A stretch of DNA of 64,000 bases from Amnibacterium flavum (GTDB lineage Bacteria > Actinomycetota > Actinomycetes > Actinomycetales > Microbacteriaceae). Both the position numbers and the translations under genes were made by a program. This document shows, in pieces, positions 1 through 9,669 of the stretch. Numbering within the stretch: position 1 is the first letter of the stretch; each line of letters opens with the position of its first letter. The notes beneath the pieces are model-generated. The model had not been told where the DNA came from. It did not search any database and saw only the letters and a program-made list of their open reading frames with translations. Location of the stretch: positions 1,488,001-1,552,000 of the forward strand of contig NZ_QEOP01000001.1 in the NCBI RefSeq assembly GCF_003097495.1, given 5' to 3'.

Positions 1-1310
1 TCAACACCCAGCTCTTCGGCACCGTCGCCCCCGAGAGCAACAAGCACAAGAAGGTCGGCAAGATGACGGCGCCGTTCAACGCGCCGACCGACGACTCCTC
101 ACCCGACATGAGCGGGTTCCTGCAGGACTACATCAACAACTACACCGCAGACCACGAGGGCAAGGAGCCCACGGAGGACGAGTACTCCGTCGTCATGGGC
201 GCGTTCGATCCGCAGATGCTGCCGGTCTTCTCGACGCTGGCGAGGAACTTCGCGATCTACGACGCGTGGCACTGCGCGGTCCCGTCGCAGACCTTCGGCA
301 ACCGATCCTTCTTCAACGCCTCCACCTCGCACGGCTACGTGACCAACAGCGGCGACGGCGGATACAAGAAGTGGTTCGACTCCAAGAACCTCTCCCCGAC
401 GATCTTCAACCGGCTCACCGACGGCGGCCTCGACTGGGCGGTCTACTACGACGACAAGCAGATCGTCTCGATGACCGGATTCATCCACGCCCCCGCCCTC
501 GAGCCGTACTTCAAGACCAACTTCCGGACCATGACCCAGTTCTACGAGGATGTGGCGAAGGGTCAGCTGCCCGCGTACTCGTTCGTGGAGCCGCGGATGG
601 TCTACGACCACAACGACATGCACCCGCCGGTCGGCCCGTTGACCGAGACCGACGTCGACGGGACGATCATCGCCGGCGGAGCGGTCTCCGACGTCCGCGC
701 CGGCGAGGCGCTGCTCCACCAGATCTACTCCGCCGTGCGTGCGAGCTCGTCGTCGACCGGATCGAACGCGATGAACACCATGCTGCTCGTCACCTTCGAC
801 GAGCACGGCGGCACCTACGACCACGTGCCGCCGCCCGCCGCGACGCCGCCCGAGCCGCAGGCCGACACCGAGATGGGATTCCAGTTCAACCGTCTCGGCG
901 TGCGTGTGCCCGCAATCGCGATCTCGGCGTACACGGCGAAGGGCAGTGTCATCCACGACCCCATGCACCACGGCTCGGTGATCAGCACCCTCACCACCAA
1001 GTACGGGCTGCCGCCCATCACCGCCCGAGACAACGGGGCTCCGACGATCGACAACGCGACCAACCTCGCCGACCCGCGCGATCCGGTCAGCTGGCCCGAG
1101 ACCCACCCGCAGTACGTTCCAGCGAACCCCGAACGCGACCTGCCGTTCGACGCCGCCGACGAGGACCGTCCGCTCAGCCCTCCCGGGGTCGGCCTGGTCG
1201 GCATGCTCATCGCGAAATACGGCACGAAGGACGACAAGGTGCCGACCTCCTACAAGCAGGCGTACGACCTTCTCACCAAGCGCGGACAGGACATCTTCGG
1301 CTCGGGTTGA
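1..1310 (+). CDS. Phosphoesterase family protein (phospholipase C / acid phosphatase type), 5' end missing
   Basis: The reading frame is open from base 3, so the gene starts before the window and only its C-terminal part (about 435 residues) is here. The protein belongs to the phosphoesterase family that holds bacterial phospholipase C and AcpA-type acid phosphatases, which cleave phosphodiesters or phosphomonoesters, usually outside the membrane. Family signs are the segments SQTFGNRSFF, VEPRM, and FDEHGGTYDHVPPP, the last one carrying the conserved metal-binding Glu/His near the C-terminal half. The first in-frame ATG at 63 is internal. The N-terminal signal and first catalytic motif lie outside the window, so secretion is inferred from the family only. 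The gene stands alone; a weak GC hairpin (1415-1448) lies downstream. Confidence 0.85.
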   Translation, partial: NTQLFGTVAPESNKHKKVGKMTAPFNAPTDDSSPDMSGFLQDYINNYTADHEGKEPTEDEYSVVMGAFDPQMLPVFSTLARNFAIYDAWHCAVPSQTFGNRSFFNASTSHGYVTNSGDGGYKKWFDSKNLSPTIFNRLTDGGLDWAVYYDDKQIVSMTGFIHAPALEPYFKTNFRTMTQFYEDVAKGQLPAYSFVEPRMVYDHNDMHPPVGPLTETDVDGTIIAGGAVSDVRAGEALLHQIYSAVRASSSSTGSNAMNTMLLVTFDEHGGTYDHVPPPAATPPEPQADTEMGFQFNRLGVRVPAIAISAYTAKGSVIHDPMHHGSVISTLTTKYGLPPITARDNGAPTIDNATNLADPRDPVSWPETHPQYVPANPERDLPFDAADEDRPLSPPGVGLVGMLIAKYGTKDDKVPTSYKQAYDLLTKRGQDIFGSG

Positions 1311-1507
1311 GCCCGCCCTGTCCGCTGATCCGGGCGCTGAGGTTAACAGCTCGTCACGGCTCGGCGAGTCGCGAAACGGGGGACTGTCAGTGTCCTTCCG
1401 TGTGTACCTACTATGGGGGCCACGCCCGATGAAGTGAGGACGGCCCCCGCCGCCCTCTTCCCGGGCTGCGCCGCGGTCGAAGCGGTGGGTGGCTCAGGGG
1501 GTTTCGG

Positions 1508-2782
1508 GTGTTCACGGGTGCGGGTGCGATGGTCGTCGCGCTCAGCCTGTCACTCGGCCTTTCGCTCGGTATCACTCCCGTCCCGGCGGTCGATGCATCC
1601 GTCGCGTGCGCGAGCAATTCCTGCGTGACGACGGTCGAATCCGAGCTTCCCGACGTTCCCGCCAGCCCGGTTCCGGCCGAGAGCGACGAAGGCGCCTCGG
1701 ACGATCTCGGCGAGCTGGTGACACCGCCGCCGTCGTTCGACGAGATCGAGACCTGGTGGACCGGTCTGAGCCCGGCGACCCAGGACGACCTTATCGCGGA
1801 GTCGCCCGAGCTCATCGGCAACCTCGACGGCATCGACTTCGATCTCCGCGACCGGGTCAACCGCGGACTCCTCGACTCGACCATCGCGACGCTGGAGGCG
1901 AGTCTCGAATCGGGCATGGGCAAGGCGGCGGCCGGATCGATCACCCAGCGGCTCGACATGCTGCGCGAGATCGACGAATCCCTCGAGCGCCCCACCGGGT
2001 CGCCCGAGCGGCGCCTCATCTCGCTCGACACGACCTTCCCCGGCAAGGCCGCGGTCGCCATCGGCGAGATCGAGCGGGCCGACTTCATCAGCATTCTCGT
2101 ACCCGGTGCGCTCCTCTCCGTGCGGGCGCACATGTCGGAGTGGACCAAGGTCGCATCCGACCTCTACCAGTCGCAGGAGGCCTGGCAGACGACCTTCTCC
2201 GACCCGCGCTCCGTCGCGACCGTCTCGTGGATCGGCTACCAGACACCCGATGTGACCAACGCGGTCAGTCTCGACCTCGCCGAGCAGGGCGCGGAGATGC
2301 TCGCCGGTTTCGTGAACGGCCTGAAGGCGCTCCGCGCCGATCACGAGCCCTACATCTCCGTCTTCGCCCATTCCTACGGAGCGACGGCCACCACACTGGC
2401 GCTGTCCCGAGGAACGATGACGATCGATGCGCTCGCGATGATCGGCTCGCCGGGCGGTGACGTGTCGAACGTCTCGCAGCTCGGCATCGCAGGCGACAAG
2501 GTGTGGGTCGGCGAGGCGCCGTGGGACCCGATCGTCAACACCGCCTTCTTCGGCGTCGACCCGAGCGCGCCGTCCTTCGGTGCGCACCGCATGAACGTCT
2601 CGGGTTCCAGCGATCCCGTGACCGGCGCCGTGCTCACCGCGTCGGTCGGGCACGACTGGTACCTCGAGCCCGGCACCGAATCGCTGCGCAATCTCGCGCT
2701 CATCGGCATCGACCGCGGCGAGTTCGTGACCGACGGATCGGACGACGACCAGCTGAAGACCCTCGCACTGCTCGACCGCTGA
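1508..2782 (+). CDS. Secreted alpha/beta hydrolase of the DUF1023 family
   Basis: A 424-residue protein with a hydrophobic N-terminus (residues 8-28) ending in a small-residue region, read as a signal peptide. The C-terminal half matches the DUF1023 alpha/beta hydrolase family: the nucleophile elbow is FAHSYGA with Ser at about 289, followed by MIGSPG and a late His in VGHDWY (Ser-Asp/Glu-His triad inferred). Substrate is unknown for the family. The GTG at 1508 is the only normal start in this frame after the stop at 1430; the frame upstream is Arg-rich (RRGRSGGWLRGFR), which would suit the positive n-region of a signal peptide, so a non-standard earlier start cannot be excluded. It lies 39 bases before gatC but gatC has its own promoter. 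Confidence 0.8.
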   Translation: MFTGAGAMVVALSLSLGLSLGITPVPAVDASVACASNSCVTTVESELPDVPASPVPAESDEGASDDLGELVTPPPSFDEIETWWTGLSPATQDDLIAESPELIGNLDGIDFDLRDRVNRGLLDSTIATLEASLESGMGKAAAGSITQRLDMLREIDESLERPTGSPERRLISLDTTFPGKAAVAIGEIERADFISILVPGALLSVRAHMSEWTKVASDLYQSQEAWQTTFSDPRSVATVSWIGYQTPDVTNAVSLDLAEQGAEMLAGFVNGLKALRADHEPYISVFAHSYGATATTLALSRGTMTIDALAMIGSPGGDVSNVSQLGIAGDKVWVGEAPWDPIVNTAFFGVDPSAPSFGAHRMNVSGSSDPVTGAVLTASVGHDWYLEPGTESLRNLALIGIDRGEFVTDGSDDDQLKTLALLDR

Positions 2783-2809
2783 CCGGCGGAGGGGCGGGAG
2801 GGGCGCACC

Positions 2810-2824
2810 TAGACTTGAGGCGTG
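2810..2824 (+). promoter_or_regulatory. Promoter -10 element for leaderless gatC
   Basis: The hexamer TAGACT at 2810-2815 is followed six bases later by the GTG start of gatC. In actinobacteria this spacing puts the transcription start at the start codon itself, giving a leaderless mRNA. There is no Shine-Dalgarno sequence between the hexamer and the GTG. Inferred from sequence only. Confidence 0.55.
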
Positions 2825-3121
2825 TCTGATTTCTCCCGCGAGCAGGTGCAGCATCTCGCCGCTCTCTCCCGTATCGCGCTCACTCCCGACGAGGTCGATC
2901 ACCTCGCGACCGAGCTGGCCTCGATCGTCGACAACGTGCGCAAGGTGAGCGAGGTCGCGACAGCCGATGTGCCCGCCACGAGCCACCCGATCCCGCTGCA
3001 GAACGTGCTGAGGCCCGACGTCGTGGGCGACGTCCTCACCAACGAGCAGGCTCTCTCCGGCGCCCCTGACGCAGCCGACGGACGCTTCCGCGTCTCGGCG
3101 ATCCTGGGGGAGGAGCAGTGA
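2822..3121 (+). CDS. gatC: Asp-tRNA(Asn)/Glu-tRNA(Gln) amidotransferase subunit C
   Basis: GatC (99 residues) is the small scaffold of the GatCAB complex, which converts Glu-tRNA(Gln) and Asp-tRNA(Asn) into the amide forms. The sequence has the family pattern: the N-terminal helix with [17 protein letters not shown], then the linker with LRPDVV that wraps round GatA. Length is normal. First gene of gatC-gatA-gatB; its TGA overlaps the gatA start. The GTG start is placed directly after a -10 hexamer, so translation is probably leaderless. Confidence 0.95.
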   Translation: MSDFSREQVQHLAALSRIALTPDEVDHLATELASIVDNVRKVSEVATADVPATSHPIPLQNVLRPDVVGDVLTNEQALSGAPDAADGRFRVSAILGEEQ

Positions 3122-4722
3122 TGGGCGACGATCTGACCCGGCTCACCGCCTCCGCCCTCGCCGACAAGCTCGCCGCGGGTGAGGTCTCCTCGGTCGAGGC
3201 GACCTCGGCCCACCTCGACCGCATCGCCGAGATCGACGGCGGAGTCCACGCGTTCCTGCACATCGCCGGCGACGCGGCACTCAAGCGCGCCAGCGAGGTC
3301 GACCAGCTCCGGGCCGACGGCCACGACGTGGGACCCCTCGGCGGCGTGCCCATCGCGATCAAAGACGTGCTGTGCACCTACGACATGCCGTCGACCGCGG
3401 CCTCCCGCATCCTCGAGGGGTGGATCCCGCCGTACGACGCGACCGTCGTCGCGCGCCTGCGCTCGGCGAACCTGATCCCCCTCGGCAAGACGAACATGGA
3501 CGAGTTCGCCATGGGGTCGTCCACCGAGTACTCGGCCTACGGCCCCACCCGCAACCCGTGGGACCTCGACCGCATCCCCGGCGGCTCCGGCGGCGGGTCC
3601 GCTGCGGCCGTCGCGTCCTTCGAGGCGCCGTTCGCGCTGGGGAGCGACACGGGCGGATCCATTCGTCAGCCCGCCGCCGTCACCGGCACGGTCGGCGTCA
3701 AGCCCACGTACGGCGGCGTCTCGCGTTACGGGGCGATCGCGCTCGCCTCCTCGCTCGACCAGGTCGGTCCGGTCAGCCGCACGGTGCTCGACGCTGCGCT
3801 CCTGCACGACATCATCGGCGGCCACGACCCCCGCGACTCCACCTCGCTCGACCAGCTGTGGCCGTCGTTCGCCGACGCCGCGCGTGCCGGCGCCGAGAAC
3901 CTGGCACTGTCCGGAGTCCGGATCGGTGTCGTCAAGGAGCTCGGGGGTGCCGGCTTCCAGGCCGGTGTGACGCAGCGCTTCACCGAGACGCTCCGCCTCC
4001 TCGAGCAGGCCGGTGCCGAGATCGTCGAGGTCAGCGCCCCGCACTTCGAGTACGCCATCGCCGCGTACTACCTGATCCTCCCCGCTGAGGCGTCGAGCAA
4101 CCTCGCCAGGTTCGACTCCGTCCGTTTCGGCCTCCGCGTCACGCCGGAGGGCGGGGGAACCGTCGAGCAGGTCATGGCTGCCACCCGCGAGGCGGGCTTC
4201 GGCCCCGAGGTCAAGCGACGCATCATCCTCGGCACCTACGCCCTCTCCGCCGGGTACTACGACGCCTACTACGGCAGCGCCCAGAAGGTGCGCACACTCA
4301 TCCAGCGCGACTTCGATGCCGCGTTCGAGCAGGTCGATCTCCTGCTGTCGCCCTCCGCGCCCACCACGGCGTTCAAGTTCGGTGAGAAGACCGCGGACCC
4401 GCTGTCGATGTACCTCAACGACATCACGACGATCCCCGCGAACCTCGCCGGCGTGCCCGGCATGGGGCTTCCGATCGGCCTCGCGCCAGAAGACGGGCTG
4501 CCCGTCGGGCTCCAGATCATGGCACCCGCCCGTGAAGACGCCCGTCTCTACCGCTTCGGCGCGACTCTCGAGGCGCTGCTCGAGGACGCGTGGGGGCACC
4601 CGCTCCTCGACCTGCTGCCGACCGTGCCGCACAGCTACGAGCCGAAGCCCGTCGGCCGCGTCCCCGCACACCTGGCGCCGCAACCGGGCGCCGGCACCGA
4701 GCCCGACGGAGGGGCACTCTGA
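3118..4722 (+). CDS. gatA: Asp-tRNA(Asn)/Glu-tRNA(Gln) amidotransferase subunit A (glutaminase)
   Basis: GatA is the glutaminase subunit that frees ammonia for transfer to the tRNA-bound residue. The amidase-signature triad is visible: Lys in AIKDV (about 82), the cis-Ser in [10 protein letters not shown] (157) and the nucleophile Ser in [10 protein letters not shown] (181), matching the spacing in characterised GatA proteins. Normal length at about 534 residues, with a Pro-rich 30-residue tail. Start is GTG 3118 or ATG 3121; the ATG shares one base with the gatC stop and is equally good. The gene ends with a TGATG junction to gatB, so the two are translationally coupled. Confidence 0.96.
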   Translation: MMGDDLTRLTASALADKLAAGEVSSVEATSAHLDRIAEIDGGVHAFLHIAGDAALKRASEVDQLRADGHDVGPLGGVPIAIKDVLCTYDMPSTAASRILEGWIPPYDATVVARLRSANLIPLGKTNMDEFAMGSSTEYSAYGPTRNPWDLDRIPGGSGGGSAAAVASFEAPFALGSDTGGSIRQPAAVTGTVGVKPTYGGVSRYGAIALASSLDQVGPVSRTVLDAALLHDIIGGHDPRDSTSLDQLWPSFADAARAGAENLALSGVRIGVVKELGGAGFQAGVTQRFTETLRLLEQAGAEIVEVSAPHFEYAIAAYYLILPAEASSNLARFDSVRFGLRVTPEGGGTVEQVMAATREAGFGPEVKRRIILGTYALSAGYYDAYYGSAQKVRTLIQRDFDAAFEQVDLLLSPSAPTTAFKFGEKTADPLSMYLNDITTIPANLAGVPGMGLPIGLAPEDGLPVGLQIMAPAREDARLYRFGATLEALLEDAWGHPLLDLLPTVPHSYEPKPVGRVPAHLAPQPGAGTEPDGGAL

Positions 4723-6248
4723 TGGCCGCTGAGAAGCTGCTCGACTTCGATGTCGCGCTCGAGAAGTTCGAGCCCGTGCTCGGCTTCGAGGTCCACATCG
4801 AACTCGGCACCGTCACCAAGATGTTCTCGCCGGCGCCCAACCCGGCTGCGTTCGGTGCGGAGAGCGGTGCGCAATCCGCCGCCCCCAACACGCTGATCGC
4901 CACGGTCGACCTGGGGCTGCCCGGGTCCCTGCCCGTCGTGAACGAGCAGGCGGTCCGCTACTCGATCTCGCTCGGGCTCGCCCTCGGCTGCAGCATCGCC
5001 GCGACGAGCCGGTTCGCGCGCAAGAACTACTTCTACCCCGACCTGGCGAAGAACTACCAGATCTCCCAGTCCGACGAGCCCATCGCGTTCGAGGGCGAGG
5101 TCGAGGTCGAACTCGACGACGGCACCGTCTTCACGGTCCCCATCGAGCGTGCCCACATGGAGGAGGACGCCGGCAAGCTCACCCACATGGGCGGCTCGAC
5201 CGGTCGCATCCAGGGCGCCGAGTACTCCCTCGTCGACTACAACCGAGCCGGCGTTCCGCTCGTCGAGATCGTCACGAAGCCGATCTACGGGGCCGAGAAG
5301 CGGGCGCCCGAACTGGCGCGCGCCTACGTCGCCACGATCCGCGACATCGTCCGATCGCTCGGTGTCTCCGAGGCGCGGATGGAGCGCGGCAACCTCCGCT
5401 GCGACGCCAACGTGTCGCTGCGTCCCCGCGGTCAGGAGAAGCTCGGCACCCGGACCGAGACGAAGAACGTCAACTCGCTGCGCAGCGTCGAGCGCGCGGT
5501 CCGCTACGAGATCCAGCGGCAGGCCGCGATCCTCGACGCCGGCGGATCGATCCTGCAGGAGACCCGGCACTGGCACGAGGACACCGGGGTCACGAGCCCC
5601 GGACGCGTCAAGTCCGACGCCGACGACTACCGGTACTTCCCCGAGCCCGACCTGGTGCCCATCGTGCCCTCGCGCGAGCTCGTCGCCGAACTGCGTGCGG
5701 CGCTGCCCGAGTCGCCGGCCGCGTTCCGGCGTCGGCTCAAGGCCGAGTACGGATTCACCGACTCCGAGTTCCAGGACCTCGTCAACGCCAACCTCCTTGT
5801 CGAGCTCGGCCAGACCGTGTCCGCCGGCGCGGCTCCCGCACAGGCCCGGAAGTGGTGGCTGGGCGAGATCCTGCGCATCGCCAACTCGCGCGGTGTCGAG
5901 GCCGGCACGCTCATCTCGCCCTTCGACGTGAGCGAGCTGATCGCCCTCGTCGAGAGCGGCGAGCTGACCGACCGGCTCGCCCGTCAGGTCCTCGAAGGCG
6001 TCATCGCCGGCGAAGGCACGCCCGATGAGGTCGTCAAGGCGCGCGGGCTGGCTGTCGTCTCGGATGACACGGCACTCATCGCCGCCATCGACGAGGCTCT
6101 CGCCGCTCAGCCCGACGTGCTCGACAAGATCCGCGACGGCAAGGTCCAGGCGGCCGGCGCCGTCATCGGTGCGGTCATGAAGGCGATGAAGGGCACCGCG
6201 GATGCCGCGCGTGTCCGCGAGCTGATCCTGGAGCGCGCGCAGGCCTGA
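4722..6248 (+). CDS. gatB: Asp-tRNA(Asn)/Glu-tRNA(Gln) amidotransferase subunit B
   Basis: GatB (508 residues) binds the misacylated tRNA, activates the carboxyl group and receives ammonia through a channel from GatA. Visible family signatures include [11 protein letters not shown] near the N-terminus, [40 protein letters not shown] and [11 protein letters not shown]; the C-terminal helical/tail domain (YqeY-like) ends in [19 protein letters not shown]. The ATG at 4722 overlaps the gatA stop (TGATG); the frame is open further upstream but that is gatA coding sequence. Last gene of the operon; a cluster of dispersed repeats follows. Confidence 0.96.
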   Translation: MAAEKLLDFDVALEKFEPVLGFEVHIELGTVTKMFSPAPNPAAFGAESGAQSAAPNTLIATVDLGLPGSLPVVNEQAVRYSISLGLALGCSIAATSRFARKNYFYPDLAKNYQISQSDEPIAFEGEVEVELDDGTVFTVPIERAHMEEDAGKLTHMGGSTGRIQGAEYSLVDYNRAGVPLVEIVTKPIYGAEKRAPELARAYVATIRDIVRSLGVSEARMERGNLRCDANVSLRPRGQEKLGTRTETKNVNSLRSVERAVRYEIQRQAAILDAGGSILQETRHWHEDTGVTSPGRVKSDADDYRYFPEPDLVPIVPSRELVAELRAALPESPAAFRRRLKAEYGFTDSEFQDLVNANLLVELGQTVSAGAAPAQARKWWLGEILRIANSRGVEAGTLISPFDVSELIALVESGELTDRLARQVLEGVIAGEGTPDEVVKARGLAVVSDDTALIAAIDEALAAQPDVLDKIRDGKVQAAGAVIGAVMKAMKGTADAARVRELILERAQA

Positions 6249-6277
6249 GATCGCCGGGTGCCACCGGCCGTCGGGTG

Positions 6278-6430
6278 CCCTTCATTTCGCTGCGCTCAGT
6301 GGGCGGGCGGGGTGCGCAGGCTGCATTTCGGCGGGCTCACTGGGCGGCGGGTGCCGGAGGTGCCCTGCACTTCGGTGCGCTCAGTGGGCGGGCGGTAAGT
6401 CGCCGCCCGCTGAGCGCAGCGATGCGCAGG
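6278..6430. repeat. Cluster of four dispersed ~28 bp repeats between convergent genes
   Basis: Three copies read in one direction (6278-6305, 6321-6346, 6363-6390; core CTTCATTTCGCTGCGCTCAG then TGGGCG, second and third copies diverged) and one in the opposite direction (6404-6430; CGCCCGCTGAGCGCAGCGA). The opposed copies could fold into a hairpin between the converging gatB and tetR genes. The same family recurs at 31.7, 34.8, 45.9, 46.5 and 49.5 kb. No gene was seen inside the stretch. Confidence 0.75.
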
Positions 6431-6451
6431 CCGGGGGTCGGTGGGCGGCGG

Positions 6452-7084
6452 CTAGAGGCCGCGGTCGACCATGTCGAGCAGGCGGGTCTCCGCGTCGTCG
6501 ATCATCTCGGGGGTGAGGCCCCGCAGCGGCCCGTCGATGACGAGCATGGCGAGCCCGTGCACCGTCGACCAGGCGAGGAACTCGCCGTTGCGTCGACGCT
6601 CAGGGGTGACGACCCCCGCTGCCGCCAGCTCATCGAGGCACAGCGCGACCAGCTGGAACGGCGTCCTTCCGGCCGCTCCCGCCTTATCGGGCGAGAACGC
6701 GTGGCGGAGATCGTGCGGCACGCTGAATGCCGCCCGGAACAGTCCCGGCTGCTCGCGCGCGAACCCGATGTACCCGGTGCCGACGGCACGAAGATGCCCT
6801 CGCGCGATGGTCGCCTCGTCGGTGTCGGCGGGCACCTTCGCCCACTCGATCTCGATCCGATCCGCGGCGAGCCCCTGCGCGACCGCGGACACCGCGTCGA
6901 GCAGCGCGCCGCGGTCCGCGAAATGCCGGTAGGCCGCATTGGGAGAGACGCCGACCCGTCGAGTGGCTTCACGCAGGACCACCGCGTCGGGCCCGCCGTC
7001 ACGGGCGAGGTCGAGACCCGCATCCAGGAGGGCCTGGCGCAGGTCCCCGTGGCGGTAGGTGCTGCGCACCGGCGTCGCGGTCAT
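6452..7084 (-). CDS. TetR family transcriptional regulator
   Basis: A 210-residue DNA-binding repressor. The N-terminal helix-turn-helix (about residues 10-55) carries the TetR pattern with VLREATRRVGVSPNAAYRHFADRGALLDAV; the rest is an alpha-helical ligand-binding domain of the WHG / TetR_C_33 kind, with WSTVHGLAMLVIDG in the last third. It is divergent from a VOC-family gene at 7199, and an imperfect palindrome lies in the shared promoter region, so auto-regulation and control of the VOC gene are likely. The inducer is unknown. Confidence 0.9.
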   Translation of the reverse strand: MTATPVRSTYRHGDLRQALLDAGLDLARDGGPDAVVLREATRRVGVSPNAAYRHFADRGALLDAVSAVAQGLAADRIEIEWAKVPADTDEATIARGHLRAVGTGYIGFAREQPGLFRAAFSVPHDLRHAFSPDKAGAAGRTPFQLVALCLDELAAAGVVTPERRRNGEFLAWSTVHGLAMLVIDGPLRGLTPEMIDDAETRLLDMVDRGL

Positions 7085-7141
7085 CTGTGCCTCTGCTCGG
7101 AAGGGGTTCTGGTGGAGTGCGGCACAGCGTAGTGTCGCAGT

Positions 7142-7158
7142 TGTTCACAGTGTAAACA
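7142..7158. promoter_or_regulatory. Candidate TetR operator between tetR and the VOC gene
   Basis: TGTTCACAGTGTAAACA is a 17-base imperfect palindrome (arms TGTTNAC / GTNAACA, centre AGT) midway between the divergent genes. It also resembles TATA-like promoter sequence, as expected of an operator that overlaps promoters. Position and symmetry only; binding by this TetR protein is inferred. Confidence 0.5.
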
Positions 7159-7198
7159 TTTTTGTCATCCGCAAACTGCGGAGAGTGGAGATTTTGCC

Positions 7199-7588
7199 AT
7201 GCTCGGGACCAGTCATGCGTTCAGCGGCTTCTCGTCGAACCGGATCGCGGAGTCCGTCGTGTTCTATCGCGACACGCTCGGGCTCTCCGTCGAGGAGAAC
7301 ATGGGCGGATTCAACCTGACCTTCCCGGGCGGGGGAGCGGTGTTCGTCTACCCGAAGGACAACCACGAACCGGCCACCTTCACCGTGCTGAACTTCCCGG
7401 TCGACGACATCGATGCCGCGGTGGGCGAGCTCAACTCGCGTGGGGTGGTGACGAAGATCTACAGCGATGACGAGTTCGAGACCGAGCCGAACGGCATCGC
7501 CCGTGGGGGCGGACGCGGTCCCGACATCGCGTGGTTCAAGGACCCCGCCGGCAACGTGCTCTCCGTACTGGCCGACCCGAGGAGCTGA
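7199..7588 (+). CDS. VOC family protein (glyoxalase / bleomycin-resistance fold)
   Basis: A 129-residue single-domain VOC protein: two beta-alpha-beta-beta-beta modules, starting [20 protein letters not shown] and closing with [14 protein letters not shown], the usual metal-ligand Glu position being occupied by Ser-Val in the last strand, so catalysis is uncertain. Members range from glyoxalases and dioxygenases to antibiotic-binding proteins. It is the divergent partner of the TetR gene, which makes it a candidate target of that regulator. Confidence 0.85.
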   Translation: MLGTSHAFSGFSSNRIAESVVFYRDTLGLSVEENMGGFNLTFPGGGAVFVYPKDNHEPATFTVLNFPVDDIDAAVGELNSRGVVTKIYSDDEFETEPNGIARGGGRGPDIAWFKDPAGNVLSVLADPRS

Positions 7589-7677
7589 CCTCGTCGCGCT
7601 CATCGACTCTGAGTGCTGGCCGACAGCATCCCGATGGATGCATGCGCGGGTGACCGCTGCTGCCAGACTCGGACGCG

Positions 7678-9147
7678 ATGAGCACTCTCGATGCGATCGT
7701 CGTCGGCTCGGGCCCGAACGGGCTCGCGGCTGCCGTGACCCTCGCCCGCGCCGGACTCTCCGTGACCGTTCTCGAACGCGCGGAGACCATCGGCGGCGGG
7801 GCCAGGACGGCCGAGCTCACACTTCCCGGGTTCCGGCACGACATCTGCTCGGCCGTCCACCCGATGGCCTTCGCATCCCCGTTCTTCTCCGAGTTCCGGC
7901 TGCGCGAGCGGATGGAGTTCGTGACTCCCGAGATCTCCTACGCCCACCCGCTCGACGGCGGACGCGCCGCCCTGGCGCATCGCGATATCGCGCTGACCGC
8001 CGAGGGACTCGGGCGTGACGGCAGGGCCTGGCAGCAGATGTTCGGCCCTCTCGTCGCAGACGGCCGAGCCCTCGCCGAGGTGACGGGCAGCGCCCTTCTC
8101 CGTGCCGTGGGTCATCCGGTCGCCACCCTCCGCCTCGGGCTGCGAGCACTCGAGCAGGGCGGTCCGCTCTGGAATCTGCGCTGGTCGGGCGATGCGGCAC
8201 CCGCGCTCCTGTCGGGGGTCATGGCGCATGCGGTGCAGCCGATGCCGACGCTCGGCTCCGCTGCGGCGGGGCTCGCCCTCGCCACGCACGCGCACGCCGC
8301 CGGGTGGCCGATCCCGATCGGCGGCAGCCAGAGCATCATCGACACCCTCGCGGCCGATCTCCGCGCGCACGGCGGCACCATCGAGACCGGGATCGACGTC
8401 ACCGATATCCGAGCGCTGCCCGCCTCCCGCCTCGTGCTGTTCGACACCAGTGCCGCTGGCATGGCGCGGATCGCCGGAGACCGTCTGCCCGACGCCTACC
8501 GGGCTCGGCTGCGTCGCTTCAGGTTCGGCAACGCCGCCGCCAAGGTCGACTTCGCCCTCTCGGCTCCCGTGCCGTGGACGAACCCCGATCTCGTCAGGTC
8601 CGGCACGCTGCACATCGGCGGCACACGACCTGAAGTCGCACGGGGGGAGCGGGACGTCGCCACCGGTCGGATCCCGCGCAGCCCGTATGTGCTCGCCTCT
8701 CAGCCGACGACGTTCGATCCGTCCAGGGCGCCGGCGGGCAGGCACGTGCTCTGGACCTACACGCATGTGCCCGCGGGGTCGACCGTCGATCCGACGGAGG
8801 CGATCACACGTCAGATCGAGCGGTTCGCCCCGGGCTTCCGCGACGTGATCCTCGCCTCGGCGAGCAGCTCCGCTGAGGGGCTCGAGGTCTACAACCCCAA
8901 CTACGTCGGCGGCGACATCGCGTCGGGCGCCGGGTCGTTCGCTCAGCTGCTGGCGCGACCCGTGCTGTCACCGACCCCGTGGCGCACCCCCGCGAAGGGC
9001 GTCTACCTCGCGTCGGCTTCGGCCTCACCGGGCCCCGGCGTCCACGGCATGGCCGGCTGGAACGCAGCTGTCACCGCACTCCGCGACGAGTTCGGGGTCG
9101 CAGCCCCGCCGTCGCTCGCACCGGATGGAGCACAGCATGTCGCGTAA
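7678..9147 (+). CDS. Phytoene-dehydrogenase-like FAD-dependent oxidoreductase
   Basis: A 489-residue flavoprotein of the NAD(P)/FAD amine-oxidase/CrtI-like superfamily. The N-terminal dinucleotide-binding motif is VVGSGPNGLAAAVTLARAG, followed by VLERAETIGGGARTAE; the C-terminal FAD-contact segment GVYLASASASPGPGVHGMAGWNA is also typical (given here as two parts, GVYLASASASPGPG and VHGMAGWNA). It is not in a carotenoid cluster, so a carotene substrate should not be assumed. ATG at 7678 comes shortly after a -10-like CAGACT. The 3' end overlaps the next gene by 23 bases. Confidence 0.85.
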   Translation: MSTLDAIVVGSGPNGLAAAVTLARAGLSVTVLERAETIGGGARTAELTLPGFRHDICSAVHPMAFASPFFSEFRLRERMEFVTPEISYAHPLDGGRAALAHRDIALTAEGLGRDGRAWQQMFGPLVADGRALAEVTGSALLRAVGHPVATLRLGLRALEQGGPLWNLRWSGDAAPALLSGVMAHAVQPMPTLGSAAAGLALATHAHAAGWPIPIGGSQSIIDTLAADLRAHGGTIETGIDVTDIRALPASRLVLFDTSAAGMARIAGDRLPDAYRARLRRFRFGNAAAKVDFALSAPVPWTNPDLVRSGTLHIGGTRPEVARGERDVATGRIPRSPYVLASQPTTFDPSRAPAGRHVLWTYTHVPAGSTVDPTEAITRQIERFAPGFRDVILASASSSAEGLEVYNPNYVGGDIASGAGSFAQLLARPVLSPTPWRTPAKGVYLASASASPGPGVHGMAGWNAAVTALRDEFGVAAPPSLAPDGAQHVA

Positions 9148-9583
9148 CTCCCGCATCATCGACGCAACGCCGCAACAGGTCTTCGACGTGCTGGCCGACG
9201 GGTGGCTGTACCCCGCGTGGGTCGTCGGGGCGTCGAGGATCAGGTACGTCGATGCGAGGTGGCCGGCCGTCGACTCCGAACTGCACCACTCGTTCGGCGT
9301 GTGGCCGCTGCTCATCAACGACAAGACGGTCGTGCTCGAGTGCGAGCCCCCTCGGCGGGTCGCGCTGCAGGCGCACGGCTGGCCGATCGGGGAGGCCCGC
9401 GTCGTCATCCACGTGAAAGCCCGCGGAAACGGGAGCGTCGTCCGCATCGAGGAGGACGCGGTCGAGGGTCCGGGCCGATTCGTGCCGGAGTTCATCCGAT
9501 CGATCGGTCTCTCGATCCGCAACCGGGAGACCCTCCGTCGTCTCGCCTGGCTCGCAGAGGGCGGCGCGGGCGCGACTCGCTGA
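9125..9583 (+). CDS. SRPBCC family protein
   Basis: A 152-residue protein of the START/Bet v1-like SRPBCC fold, which makes a deep hydrophobic pocket for lipids or aromatic ligands. The opening SRNSRIIDATPQQVFDVLADG and the late RNRETLRRLAWLAEG are characteristic of actinobacterial polyketide-cyclase-like members. A second ATG at 9137 would shorten the overlap with the upstream FAD gene. The overlap and same strand imply co-transcription with that flavoprotein, so the two may act on one substrate (inference). Confidence 0.8.
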   Translation: MEHSMSRNSRIIDATPQQVFDVLADGWLYPAWVVGASRIRYVDARWPAVDSELHHSFGVWPLLINDKTVVLECEPPRRVALQAHGWPIGEARVVIHVKARGNGSVVRIEEDAVEGPGRFVPEFIRSIGLSIRNRETLRRLAWLAEGGAGATR

Positions 9584-9669
9584 CCGAGGCTTCCTGCGAG
9601 CGGCGTCCGCCCCGTGGGGGTCCGCGACGGCGACGGGTCCGCGATCCGGGCGCGGCGGCCGAGGGAGCG

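Noticed and set aside
1415-1448. GGGGGCC/GGCCCCC hairpin as terminator of the phosphoesterase gene
   Set aside because: The loop is 20 bases, there is no T tract and it is over 100 bases past the stop; support is too weak.
1413-1628. Short open frame ahead of the DUF1023 gene
   Set aside because: Arg/Ser-rich, overlaps the DUF1023 start in another frame, no ribosome site.
2899-4683. A 594-codon open frame antisense to gatA
   Set aside because: Arg/Val/Asp/Gly-rich translation typical of the opposite strand of a high-GC gene, no motif, and gatA is certain.
7678-9583. Carotenoid biosynthesis locus around the phytoene-dehydrogenase-like gene
   Set aside because: No crtB, crtE or cyclase genes nearby; the SRPBCC neighbour does not support carotenoid synthesis.
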